Positions 9,401 to 16,984 of a stretch of 64,000 nucleotides of DNA are shown piece by piece. This DNA comes from Actinoplanes philippinensis. GTDB lineage: Bacteria > Actinomycetota > Actinomycetes > Mycobacteriales > Micromonosporaceae. Both the position numbers and the translations under genes were made by a program. Under the pieces are notes generated by a model. The model worked only from the letters and a program-made list of their open reading frames with translations. It was not told the DNA's origin and did no database searches. Position 1 is the stretch's first letter. Every line of letters starts with the position of its first letter. Where the stretch lies: NCBI RefSeq assembly GCF_900113015.1, contig NZ_FONV01000014.1, positions 1 through 64,000 of the forward strand. Direction: 5' to 3'.

Positions 9401-10425
9401 CGGAAGCGCTCAAGCTCGACATCGAGACCTATCGCTCCTGGCAGGACATGTACGGCGAGGACAACCCACGGACGCTGGCCGCCCGGAACAACCTCGCCGT
9501 GTCGTACCGGCTGATGGGGCAATTCTGGGAGGCCAGCGAGCACGACAAGGAGGCCTGGGAACGACGCCAGGAGGTGAACGGCGAGACCAACCTCTGGACG
9601 CTCGCCACCGCGGCGTGCCTGGCCCGGGACTGGCGCGACGCCGGTGACTTCGATCGCTCGGCCGCGCTTCTGAAACAGACGCTGGGCCACCTCGTCAACA
9701 CCCGTGGACCGGACTCCCGGTCGACACTGACCACCAAGTCGAACTACGCGGTCTCACTGCGCAGCCTCGGACAGATCAACGAAGCTCGGCAACTGCACCA
9801 GGAGGCCTACGCCCGGCTGCTCGAGCTGTTCGGCGCCGACAACCCGGAGACGGTGGCCTGCCGCTTCAGCCGCGCGCTCACGCTGCTCACCGCGGGCGAG
9901 GGCGACCAGGCGGTGGAGGAACTGCTGGCCATCCTTCAGTTCTGGGAGCGCCGGCTCGGCGACAAGCACCCGTACACACTGGTCTGCCTGAACGACCTGG
10001 CGATCGCGGAACGCCAGCTCGGCCGGCTGAACGAGGCGCGTACGCGGATCAGGCCGACCGTGGAACGGCTCACCGAAGTCCTGGGGCCGGACCATCCGTA
10101 CACGCTCTCCGCGCAGATGAATTACGCCATCTGCGAGGCCGAGCCCTCCGAGGCGGGCGGCGCCGACCCCGCGAAGGCACGGGAGACGCTGCTCTCGATC
10201 GGCGAACGCGTCCGGCGGGTGTTCGGGCCCGAACACCCCATCGCCCTCCGGTACGAGGCGAACCTCACCCTCGTCGAGGACGCGCTGGGCACCGAGGCCA
10301 CCGACGATCGTCTCGCCGCGATCCGCCAGCGCATCGTCGCCCGGCTCGGCGCGACGCATCCGATCGTGAGCGGCCTCGACCGGCGCCGCTACCTGTACCG
10401 GCTCATCGATCCGCACCAGTTCTAG
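6496..10425 (+). CDS. fxsT: FxsT: ParA-like ATPase / NB-ARC / tetratricopeptide protein of the fxs system
   Basis: The 1309-aa protein has three modules. Residues 8-280 resemble a ParA/MinD-type ATPase with a deviant Walker A, Lys16-Gly-Gly-Thr-Gly-Arg-Thr22. Residues about 480-760 are an NB-ARC/STAND NTPase with P-loop GMGGVGKT at 510-517, a Walker B-like WLLLLDN and the NB-ARC-like HVLITSRN. Residues about 890-1290 are kinesin-light-chain-type TPRs spaced about 42 residues (LGPQHPHTLM, YGEDNPRTLA, LGDKHPYTLV, LGPDHPYTLS). STAND proteins typically bind a ligand through repeats and switch state on nucleotide exchange, so this is the likely sensor or scaffold of the system. ATG at 6496 has GGAGG 7 nt upstream and overlaps the fxsC stop. 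It is cytosolic by sequence. Confidence 0.88.
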   Translation: MTRGRNGQVVTFYSYKGGTGRTMALANVAWILAANGYRVLAVDWDLESPGLHRFFQPFMDPRLLASTRGVVDMINLYEWDSSKPGWDPAQVDGYAAVQQHSSSLNWDHFPEGGTLDFLSAGQQNPVYEGVLTNINWDDFYQSGDGSGGRFFDAMRADMKDRYDFTLIDSRTGHSDIAGICTSHLPDVLVDCFTFSDQGIEGAARMARQLHSVRDIRVLPVPMRVDPAEKGKADAGRAVALREFADLPSGLTDADRRAYWLSVEVPYRAYYAYEETLATFGDETGASGTLLSSYEALASYITDGRVSSLPPMNQNLRKQITLRFERKVFSEADAVQLSGASVDQVWMEWVEHVLSNGGFRVVNAADAADDPDVPSENVQHLKIISRAEGIDQFSGAPGIPGVEPEVRAIYTADITQWRSIPAEHSRFITGLGSAAAAAQILELVGRPAGDLDGVLAGAPRYPGDEPDLVVNLPARNARFTGREAGLRALREQLRSGSAVVLFGTQAIALQGMGGVGKTQMALEYAYRYRAAYDVVAWLNADSEESLQGSLRDLGGRLNLQSEQSGPDYARAVVQELSRGKRRWLLLLDNADEPDAVRSYLPHGPGHVLITSRNKAWGEQTQPFEVDVFTRDESIEHLVQRVDGIGRDDADLVAEQLADLPIAVAAAAAWLDETHTAVSDYLRLIQEEGPSAVLTAMSDRPIARTWDLSLNRLRERDHAAYRLFQLCSVLAPEIPLELVFSDQMAEYLKAYNPALSERLLRGSLIQQINRLALLRLDQRPSSSGDGERSGRILIHRVVQNVVRDRMTEEELAQARLEVHQVLAKARPEGEVEDPQYWPRFRLLWPHLDASDAEHSTEEAVRQLLIDRVRWYYVQADPVTGRGRSERVARIWERQLAEIIDPQQAATLLRQLLQLRFNLANLLRDLGEFERSRQVDEEVLAEQVRLLGPQHPHTLMTRGSYAADLRGLGRYPEALKLDIETYRSWQDMYGEDNPRTLAARNNLAVSYRLMGQFWEASEHDKEAWERRQEVNGETNLWTLATAACLARDWRDAGDFDRSAALLKQTLGHLVNTRGPDSRSTLTTKSNYAVSLRSLGQINEARQLHQEAYARLLELFGADNPETVACRFSRALTLLTAGEGDQAVEELLAILQFWERRLGDKHPYTLVCLNDLAIAERQLGRLNEARTRIRPTVERLTEVLGPDHPYTLSAQMNYAICEAEPSEAGGADPAKARETLLSIGERVRRVFGPEHPIALRYEANLTLVEDALGTEATDDRLAAIRQRIVARLGATHPIVSGLDRRRYLYRLIDPHQF

Positions 10426-10436
10426 GGGATGGACCC

Positions 10437-11285
10437 ATGGCGAACTCGGATAGCACCATCACGTCGCTGATCCGAACCGCTTGGCGCACCGCGCCGCCGG
10501 TGCTGCGCCGGTTCGCCTACGGGGTCTGGACCGTCGCGCTGGTGGCGGTGGTCCTCTCGGGTGTGGCCGACGCCCGCAACTGGTGGGGTGGACTGCAGTT
10601 CACCACGAACATCATCGCCGAGCTGGTCTGCGGCCTGTTCGCGCTGCCGGCCGCCCTGGTGATCATCGCCAGGCTGGCCGACTACCAGGTGCAGGAACTC
10701 GAACGGGTCCGCCTGGAGGCCAGGTACGGGGCGGCACTGGAACAGCTGACCAGCTCGGTCCGCACCACCGGCGACTACGTCCAGGAACTGGTTCAGGAGG
10801 TGACCGACAGCACCAACGCCTTTGTGACGGCCGTACGCATCGTGAACGGCGGCCTTGCCGATCCGGACGCCGCGATCGAGTCGGCCCACCTCCTGCAGGC
10901 ACAGATGGACCGCCAGCAGTGGCTGTTCTACGAGCGGGTGGTCACTCCCCTGCGAATCGACGGCAACCAGCTCCGGGCGGTGTTCGGCGAACTCGTCCGC
11001 CACGGCGAGCAGACCGCCCAGGCGGCCCAGTTCGAACGACTCTGGAACGACATCGAGGCTGTGCTGCGGCACCACCGGCAGACCATGGCAGCCGGTTACC
11101 AGGAGTTCGCCCGGGGCGGCACACCCACCGCGAACCGGGCCACCCGGATGCGCAATGTCGCGATCGAACACCTGCAGAGCGTCGACCACCTGCTGCACCT
11201 GTGCGACGAACTGAAGGCGTTCGCCAACGAGGTGCGCCCCCAACTGGCGCGCGCCGACCTCTCCGTGGGCCGGCCCGGCCGATGA
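10437..11285 (+). CDS. Small membrane protein with long cytoplasmic helix, last gene of the fxs operon
   Basis: I do not recognise a named family for this 282-aa protein. It has two hydrophobic helices near the N-terminus (about residues 23-43 and 54-78) followed by roughly 200 residues of charged, helix-forming sequence (VQELERVRLEARYGAALEQL and onward). The layout suggests a membrane anchor with a cytoplasmic coiled or helical bundle. It starts 11 bp after fxsT with GGGGATGG as ribosome site, so it is almost certainly in the same transcript and could tether FxsT or FxsC to the membrane. Confidence 0.75.
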   Translation: MANSDSTITSLIRTAWRTAPPVLRRFAYGVWTVALVAVVLSGVADARNWWGGLQFTTNIIAELVCGLFALPAALVIIARLADYQVQELERVRLEARYGAALEQLTSSVRTTGDYVQELVQEVTDSTNAFVTAVRIVNGGLADPDAAIESAHLLQAQMDRQQWLFYERVVTPLRIDGNQLRAVFGELVRHGEQTAQAAQFERLWNDIEAVLRHHRQTMAAGYQEFARGGTPTANRATRMRNVAIEHLQSVDHLLHLCDELKAFANEVRPQLARADLSVGRPGR

Positions 11286-11295
11286 CCGGCGGCGG

Positions 11296-12168
11296 TCAAG
11301 CCGTCAGCCACGCCAGGATCCGCGGCAGCACCTCCACCGCGCCGAAGTGGGCCGCGTCGTGCTGCACGTGCACCTCGGAGCGCGGGATCCGCTGCGCCAG
11401 CCACCGGCTGTGGCTGGCCGGCGAGAACGTGTCATGTGCGCCATGCCAGAGCCGGACCGGCGAGACGATCGAGTCGAGCGTGAACCCCCAGTCGCGGCGA
11501 AACGCCAGGATGTCGTCGAGCCAGCCGTACGGGCCCACCCGCAGTGCGTCGGCGTAGCTTTTCGCCAGCAACCGCCGGTACAGCACGCTCTGCATGAAAC
11601 GCACGTCCGGCCCGGACATCTGTGCCTGCAACACCTCGAGGAGACTCTCCGGGTCGGCGGCGGTCTGCTCGGCCAGTGCGCGCAGCTCACCCAACTGATC
11701 GATGGTGCCCTGCTCGGCGGTGACATGAGCGCGGACATTCGACTCCGCCATACCCTCGTACCAATTGAGGCCGGCCGCGTCACGCGGCGCGAGCCCGACC
11801 AGGACCGCGGCACGCTCCACCCGGTGTGGCAGCAGCGCGGCACACGCCAGCGCATGCGGGCCGCCGCCGGAGCGGCCCACCACGGCGAACCGCTCGACTC
11901 CGAGCCGATCGGCGATGGCCCGCACGTCCACGGCGGCGTCCACCACATTGCGGTCCGGCAGTCGGGTGGAGCCGCCGTAGCCAGGCCTGTCATAGCTGAT
12001 CAGCCGGATGCCCAGCCGGTAGAGAACGCTGTTGCGGGGGCGCGGGCCGGCGCTCGAGCCAGGGGTGCCGTGCAGCAGGAAAACCGGAGCCCCGTCCGAC
12101 GCGCCGGACACATCGACCGAGAGGACCCTGGCGCCGACCCCGACATCAACTCGCGTCATCAAGGCCAT
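11296..12168 (-). CDS. Alpha/beta hydrolase
   Basis: A 290-aa alpha/beta-hydrolase fold enzyme of unknown substrate. The oxyanion-hole segment FLLHGTPGSS, the nucleophile elbow VGRSGGGPHALA (catalytic Ser), the acid-loop region LWHGAHDTFSP and the C-terminal HDAAHFGAVE histidine are all present and correctly ordered. ATG at 12168 follows a CGGAGA ribosome site; GTG/TTG extensions upstream to 12240 lack one. It lies 10 bp from the convergent fxs operon. No signal peptide is seen, so it is likely cytosolic. Confidence 0.85.
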   Translation of the reverse strand: MALMTRVDVGVGARVLSVDVSGASDGAPVFLLHGTPGSSAGPRPRNSVLYRLGIRLISYDRPGYGGSTRLPDRNVVDAAVDVRAIADRLGVERFAVVGRSGGGPHALACAALLPHRVERAAVLVGLAPRDAAGLNWYEGMAESNVRAHVTAEQGTIDQLGELRALAEQTAADPESLLEVLQAQMSGPDVRFMQSVLYRRLLAKSYADALRVGPYGWLDDILAFRRDWGFTLDSIVSPVRLWHGAHDTFSPASHSRWLAQRIPRSEVHVQHDAAHFGAVEVLPRILAWLTA

Positions 12169-12547
12169 CCTCATCTCCGAAGTACCGGTCAAGTCTTGAC
12201 GGAGGTCGCTCGGCTCGTCCATCGATCGTAGTCGTGACAAGGAGGCATCCGAACAGGGTTTCGTGTCGGCCTCGCGCTTGGGTCACCTGCCCTCCACCGG
12301 GCTGCCGTGGGGGGATGGCCAGCTCTTCCAGCGAAAGCGCCGTCGGGGCAGGACCCACCCGACCCTGTTCGGGACCCGCCGAGGTGATTTCACGCCATGA
12401 ACCGTTCTGGCCCCGGTCGGAGCGCAGATCCGGCCAAGGTCCTACCCGTGCCCGGTACCGCCTTGAATGGCAATTGAGCTGCGGAAACATGCACTTCGGG
12501 GTATCCCGGTGGGCGTCGAGGTCGTGCGCCGGTACTCTGTCTGCTGC
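12169..12547. other. Intergenic region before tRNA-Lys
   Basis: This stretch of 379 bp contains no supported gene. A TACTCT hexamer at 12533-12538, 10 bp before the tRNA, is a plausible -10 element for it. I see nothing else convincing. Confidence 0.4.
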
Positions 12548-12619
12548 GGGCTGCTAGCTCAATGGCAGAGCTGTGGACTTTTAATCCATAGGTTCAGGGT
12601 TCGAGTCCCTGGCGGCCCA
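12548..12619 (+). tRNA. tRNA-Lys (anticodon UUU)
   Basis: A full cloverleaf can be drawn: acceptor stem GGGCTGC (12548-12554) with GCGGCCC (12612-12618), D arm GCTC...GAGC, anticodon stem GTGGA/TCCAT enclosing the loop CTTTTAA with anticodon TTT, and T arm CAGGG-TTCGAGT-CCCTG. The discriminator base is A12619. CCA is not encoded. Confidence 0.95.
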
Positions 12620-12750
12620 CTGTTACACCTGGTCAGCGCTGGTAATCCGGTGCTGGCCAGTTCCATATTCGGGGTCGTACAGCGCGAGCTTCTTGGCAAT
12701 TGCTCCTTCTACGACGGCCAGGGGTCTGGAGCAGGGCGGCGGGGCCACTG

Positions 12751-13200
12751 TCAGGCGAGGTCCAGCAGGTGCATGTCGCCGCTGCGGATCATCCAGTCGT
12801 CCCAGTAGCCGAGGCGGCCGCAAGTGACGCAGCGGCTGGTGATCGCCAGGGCCCGGATTCCGTCGCCGCCGTCGTACAAAGAAAACCCGACCGCGATGTT
12901 GAAGTCTTCCTCGTCGGCGTCGCCGTCGCATTCGCAGACCATGATGCCGGTCTTGGTGTCGTCCCAGTACTGGCCGCTGTCGGCGATGCAGTGCTCCCCG
13001 CTGCAGCCGCGGCACAGACGCTTCGCGGTCTGCTGCTCCAGGTCGCCGTGGAGGCCGAAGACCTGGCCGCCGCATGTCGCGCACCGGCACAACCGGATCT
13101 CGTGGACGTCATAGCCCTCGGCGCCTTCGGCTCTCGCGTACTCGATGAGGTCGTTGACGTTCTGCCCGATCTTCCAGTTGCCGGCATCACGGATCACCAC
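12751..13200 (-). CDS. Hypothetical zinc-ribbon-like protein
   Basis: This 149-aa protein contains three CxxC pairs or similar clusters (CRCATCGGQ, LCRGCSGEHC and RCVTCGRLG), suggesting one or more zinc-binding ribbons, and an acidic centre (CECDGDADEEDF). The N-terminus, MVIRDAGNWKIGQNVND, has no signal peptide. I do not recognise a named family. The GTG start has no strong ribosome site, and several starts are close together. Confidence 0.6.
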   Translation of the reverse strand: MVIRDAGNWKIGQNVNDLIEYARAEGAEGYDVHEIRLCRCATCGGQVFGLHGDLEQQTAKRLCRGCSGEHCIADSGQYWDDTKTGIMVCECDGDADEEDFNIAVGFSLYDGGDGIRALAITSRCVTCGRLGYWDDWMIRSGDMHLLDLA

Positions 13201-13391
13201 GACGACGATCTCATCACGGGAGGCGCCGGATGTGGCAAGCGGGCGGCCGTTGCGATCCGGTCAATTGGGACTAAAAGTATGGGTCGTAAATTTCGGGCTC
13301 ACCTTTGGGGTGTATTCGCTTGGGGTGTGGGGCTTTGCGTGCCAGGGTCGGAGGCGGGCCGCAACGGGCGGTCGCGAGATCGGAGAGTGTC

Positions 13392-13829
13392 TTGGCGGTT
13401 TATGACCCTGGACAGCTGCTGGCCGGCTATCGGTCCATGACCATGCTGGCAGGGCTGGTCGAGCGGGGTGGCCGGCCGGCGGCGGTGAGCCCCACGGTGC
13501 CGCTGTGGGCCGGGGAGAAGCAGTATGGATGGTTTCCGGTGGACCTGGTCGGCGGTGATCGGCTGCTCGCCGTGGTCACCAACCGGCGGCTGATGCTGGG
13601 CGACGAGTCGTTCTCGTTGCGGGCGGTGACCGGGCTGCGGCCGCGGCCCGACGAGTGGGCGCTGACGCTGGACATCCGCGGGCACGGGACGGTGGAGATC
13701 GTCGGGCCGTGGGTGCCCTGGCTGGGTGTGGTGCTGTGCGCCGAGATCCATGGGGCGGCGTGGCCACCCGGATACGCGCCGATGATTCCCGCGCCGCGTC
13801 GGGCCCGCCGGCTGGAATCGGTGCGGTGA
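13392..13829 (+). CDS. Hypothetical protein, possibly PH-like fold
   Basis: The 145-aa product carries the stretch DRLLAVVTNRRLMLGDESF followed by beta-rich sequence, a pattern common in bacterial PH-like domains (a TNRRL turn after the first strands). The TTG at 13392 is preferred because GGAG lies 6 nt upstream; a longer frame back to 13305 has no ribosome site. It is convergent with the L,D-transpeptidase gene, leaving only 5 bp between them. The function is unknown. Confidence 0.6.
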   Translation: MAVYDPGQLLAGYRSMTMLAGLVERGGRPAAVSPTVPLWAGEKQYGWFPVDLVGGDRLLAVVTNRRLMLGDESFSLRAVTGLRPRPDEWALTLDIRGHGTVEIVGPWVPWLGVVLCAEIHGAAWPPGYAPMIPAPRRARRLESVR

Positions 13830-13834
13830 ACGCC

Positions 13835-14629
13835 TCAGTACACCCAGACCCGCGTTTTCAGGGGAATGGCGTCGTTCTTCCACAGCCAGTTCATCGCGGA
13901 GACCGAGACGCGCGCACAACCGTGTGAGGCGGGATAGGGCGGCACGCTCGGGGCACCGTGCACCGCGATGCCGCCGTTGAAGTACTTGGGGCGCCACAGC
14001 AGGCCCAGCGGGGCGTTGCGCCAGCCGTCGATCTGGCGGCCCACCGTGAACCTTCCCCGCGGGGTGTTCGCCAGATAGGTGCGACCTTCCTGCTCGTAAT
14101 ACTCGTTCGAGCCGGTCGACGTGTTGAAGGTCTGGGTGATCCGGCCGTCGGTCACCAGGAGCAGCAGCTGCCGTTTCAGATCGATCTCGATCATTTTCCC
14201 GGTGGCGGAGCGCGCCTTCGGGCGTACCCCTTGATCCAAGGCTTTTTGGGTTTTGGGGCCGACCGTGCCGTCACGGTTGATGCCGGCGGCTTTCTGCAAC
14301 GCGAAGACCGCCTGCTGAGTGGTCGAGTCGAATTTCCCGTCCATCTTGCCGTTCCAATAACCCAGCTCGGTGAGGCGTTGTTGCAGCGCCAGGACGTCGG
14401 GGCCCTGGAGACCGCTTTTCAGTTTCCGTTTCGGCCCCGGCAGGGCCGGGGCCGAGGAGGCGGTGGGCGCGGGAGCCGGCTGCGACGGCGATCCGGTGGT
14501 CGAGGCCGGCGACGACGATGACGGTACGCCCGAAGTCGGCCCCGCCCCGGTCGGTGTCCTCGACTCGCAACCGGCGGCGAGGGAAAGCGCCACCACGGCC
14601 GCGATCGTGGTCGCCAGAGCTCTACGCAC
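13835..14629 (-). CDS. L,D-transpeptidase lipoprotein with peptidoglycan-binding domain
   Basis: A 264-aa cell-envelope enzyme making 3-3 or lipoprotein-type crosslinks in peptidoglycan. The signal sequence ends in a lipobox (LAAGC, Cys21), so it is probably a lipoprotein. A Ser/Pro/Thr-rich linker (residues 25-65) leads to a PG_binding_1 repeat (GPDVLALQQRLTELGYW) and then a YkuD catalytic domain with the signature HGAPSVPPYPASHGCARV, which holds the catalytic Cys and His. The length and order fit the family. It is transcribed alone, away from the CGNR gene. Confidence 0.93.
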   Translation of the reverse strand: MRRALATTIAAVVALSLAAGCESRTPTGAGPTSGVPSSSSPASTTGSPSQPAPAPTASSAPALPGPKRKLKSGLQGPDVLALQQRLTELGYWNGKMDGKFDSTTQQAVFALQKAAGINRDGTVGPKTQKALDQGVRPKARSATGKMIEIDLKRQLLLLVTDGRITQTFNTSTGSNEYYEQEGRTYLANTPRGRFTVGRQIDGWRNAPLGLLWRPKYFNGGIAVHGAPSVPPYPASHGCARVSVSAMNWLWKNDAIPLKTRVWVY

Positions 14630-14739
14630 AGGTGAAGTCTAGAGACTCATTCACGACCATCCACCGATGAACGGCAATCGTCCACTCGCTCGGGTGGCGT
14701 TCCGCGCACACGGGAAAAAGAGCCGAGTAGGCTTTGGGT

Positions 14740-15339
14740 ATGTCATGGAAGGCCAGCGCGCGGCACGGTGTACGGGAGGCGCCGGGTGGTTTCGCTCTCG
14801 TGCAGGAGTTGCTGAACACTCGCCCGGCAATGTCGTATGCGCCTGATCTGCTGGCCAGCGTCGAGGACGCCCAGTGGTGGGTGACCGACGCGCTCGGGTT
14901 GTGGTCGCACGTGTCGGGGCTGCCCGGGCCGACTCTGCTGCTCTCCGTCGCCGATCTGCGGTCGATGCGCCGGCTGCGCACCGCTTTCGAGCATGTGGTG
15001 ACGGCGGGGGCTAGCCCGGAGATGGATGAGGCGTTGCTGCCGCCGGCCGACGTCCAGGTGAGCCTGGTGCCGGACGGGGCGGGCTGGGTGCGGGTCGTGC
15101 CGACCGGCCGTGGGGTGCGCTGGCTGGCGTCGGCGCTGTGGGCGGAGGCGCTGCTGGCCCAGCAGGCGGGGATGTGGCCGCGGCTGAAGCTGTGCAACAA
15201 CCAGGCGTGCCGTGCCGCCTTCTTCGACACCTCGCGCAACAACAGCGGCGTCTGGCACGACGTCAGCACCTGCGGCAACACGGCGAACCTTCGTGCTTTC
15301 CGGGAGCGGCGCCGGATGCTCGGTCACGAACATCAGTGA
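14740..15339 (+). CDS. CGNR-type zinc finger protein with variant signature (CGNT)
   Basis: The 199-aa protein follows the ABATE/CGNR layout: a ligand-sensing-like N-terminal domain and a C-terminal zinc finger of the form CNNQACRAAFFDTSRNN...CGNT. The final Arg of the CGNR signature is Thr here, although the Cys residues and the FFDTSRN core are kept. Such proteins are probable stress-linked transcription regulators. ATG at 14740 was taken; a TTG two codons upstream is possible. It is followed after 44 bp by the zf-HC2 membrane protein. Confidence 0.8.
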   Translation: MSWKASARHGVREAPGGFALVQELLNTRPAMSYAPDLLASVEDAQWWVTDALGLWSHVSGLPGPTLLLSVADLRSMRRLRTAFEHVVTAGASPEMDEALLPPADVQVSLVPDGAGWVRVVPTGRGVRWLASALWAEALLAQQAGMWPRLKLCNNQACRAAFFDTSRNNSGVWHDVSTCGNTANLRAFRERRRMLGHEHQ

Positions 15340-15383
15340 GCCCCGGCGGGAACTCGGGCGGCCGCGCAGGCGACTATCAGGTC

Positions 15384-16157
15384 ATGGCATGTGAGCGGTG
15401 GCGCGAGATGCTCTCCGCGCAGCTGGACGGCGAGGACGACCCGGCGATGCGCCCGCTGGTCGACGAGCACCTGACCGGATGCGCCGGCTGCCGGGACTGG
15501 CTGGACCGGGCGGCGGTGGTGAACCGGCTGACCCGGACCGCCCCGGTGCCGGAGGTGCCGGACCTGACGGCCGCGATCCTGGCCGCGCTGCCCGCGCCGC
15601 CGGCCCATCGCCGGTGGCGGCTGCGCATGCCGAGAGCCGGTCTGCTCTACGTCGCGCTGGCGCTGGTCGGCGCCGTGCAGCTGATCCTCGGGCTGACCCA
15701 GGTCGGTGGCGGGGCGACGGTGGACCACGCGCACAACGGGCTGGGCGCCTCTCAAGGGCACCTCTGGCACGAGTCGGCCGCGTGGAACGTCGCCGTCGGC
15801 GCCGGCTATCTCTTCATCGCGCTGCGGCGGACCCGACCGACCGGTCTGGTGCCGATGCTGACCGCCTTCGTCGGGATGCTCCTGCTGATCTCGGTCACCG
15901 ACCTGACCGGCGGGCGCGTCGACGTCGGCCGACTGGTCGGCCACGGTTTCGTGATCGTCGGATATCTGCTGGTGGTCGCCCTGTCCCGCGGCGCCGGTGG
16001 GGAGGCCCGGCCGCCCGGCGCCCGGATGGGGGCAGGCTGGCGGGCACGTTTCGACACCGAGGTCCACGAGGAGGCGCCCCGGCCGGGGCTCAGGCTGCTG
16101 CCACCGCCGCGCGGCCCGCTGACCGCGCGGCATCAGGACGATCACCGGGCTGCTTAG
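15384..16157 (+). CDS. Membrane protein with N-terminal zf-HC2 (anti-sigma-type) zinc finger
   Basis: The N-terminus contains C3ERWREMLSAQLDGED and HLTGCAGC, the HxxxCxxC motif of zinc-binding anti-sigma domains. After a linker the protein has several hydrophobic helices (LLYVALALVGAVQLILGL, AVGAGYLFIALRR, LVPMLTAFVGMLLLISVTDL, GHGFVIVGYLLVVALS). The 257-aa product therefore looks like a polytopic anti-sigma-like protein. No sigma gene is adjacent, so its partner is unknown. It overlaps the convergent small gene at 16154 by 4 bp. Confidence 0.75.
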   Translation: MACERWREMLSAQLDGEDDPAMRPLVDEHLTGCAGCRDWLDRAAVVNRLTRTAPVPEVPDLTAAILAALPAPPAHRRWRLRMPRAGLLYVALALVGAVQLILGLTQVGGGATVDHAHNGLGASQGHLWHESAAWNVAVGAGYLFIALRRTRPTGLVPMLTAFVGMLLLISVTDLTGGRVDVGRLVGHGFVIVGYLLVVALSRGAGGEARPPGARMGAGWRARFDTEVHEEAPRPGLRLLPPPRGPLTARHQDDHRAA

Positions 16158-16387
16158 CGGTCGGCCGGGCGGACCGAGAGCTCACGCCACTCGTCCGGGC
16201 CGGAGAGCAGGGCGCGGATCATGTCGAGGGCCGCGTCCTCGCTGTCGTACTCGAAGAAGTGCGACACCCCGTCCGAGCCGCCGGCGCGCTGCTCGACATA
16301 CCACTGATCACCGCTGGTGCGTAAGTAGACGTCCTTGCGGGCCAGCCGCCCCCACTTGCTGTTCCACCAGTGCTTACGCTGCTCCAT
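16154..16387 (-). CDS. Small conserved-looking hypothetical protein
   Basis: This 77-aa soluble protein is rich in Trp, Arg and Asp (MEQRKHWWNSKWGRLARKD, then GDQWYVEQRAG). It ends exactly against the preceding convergent gene. I do not recognise a family. The codon use and ATG start look genuine, and the alternative frames here are poor. Confidence 0.6.
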   Translation of the reverse strand: MEQRKHWWNSKWGRLARKDVYLRTSGDQWYVEQRAGGSDGVSHFFEYDSEDAALDMIRALLSGPDEWRELSVRPADR

Positions 16388-16446
16388 CCCGGCACTGTAT
16401 CGAACATCTGTTCGAACGGTGCCGGGAGGGCGGATCTTTTGAGATT

Positions 16447-16905
16447 TCAGCGGGGCTGGTCGGGGTGCGGCCGCTTGAGCACGTCGTCGAGGGCGCTGTT
16501 GGAGACCTGGTGGCCCTGGCCGCGCAGCAGAGCGTCGCGGATCTCGGTGAGCAGCTTGACCTCCTCGCTGGGCGCCTTCGGCGGCGGCTCCTCGCCGCGG
16601 CGGCGGCGCTCGGCCAGCACGTTCAGCGGCATGACCACGAGGAAGTAGAGCACCGCGGCGGTCAGCAGGAAGGTGATGACCGCGTTGAGGAACGAGGCGT
16701 AGTCGAACGGAACACCGTTGACCTTGAAGGTGCCGGCTTCCAGCCCCTTGCCGCCGCCCATCAGCTGGATCAGTGGCTTCAGGAATCCATCGGTGAACTT
16801 GGTGACAACCGTGGTGAACGCGGCACCGATCACGACGCCGACCGCGAGGTCGACGACGTTGCCGCGCATGATGAAGTCTTTGAAGCCTTGGAACATCTTG
16901 CTCAC
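16447..16905 (-). CDS. mscL: Large-conductance mechanosensitive channel MscL
   Basis: A 152-aa channel that opens under membrane tension to release solutes in hypo-osmotic shock. It has the family N-terminus FQGFKDFIMRGNVVDLAVGVVIGAAFTTVV (first helix and TM1), a loop, TM2 (FLTAAVLYFLVVMPLN) and the conserved basic/acidic C-terminal helix (EEVKLLTEIRDALL). The GTG at 16905, 7 nt after GGAG, fits better than the GTG two codons upstream. A Pro-Lys-rich insert (EEPPPKAPS) precedes the C-terminal helix. Confidence 0.95.
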   Translation of the reverse strand: MSKMFQGFKDFIMRGNVVDLAVGVVIGAAFTTVVTKFTDGFLKPLIQLMGGGKGLEAGTFKVNGVPFDYASFLNAVITFLLTAAVLYFLVVMPLNVLAERRRRGEEPPPKAPSEEVKLLTEIRDALLRGQGHQVSNSALDDVLKRPHPDQPR

Positions 16906-16984
16906 GGGCACACTCCTGGGGCCGAGGTCAGTCCGGCGACGGGGTGCCCGTCACCGGTCGACGACAAACTACGCCGACCGGATC

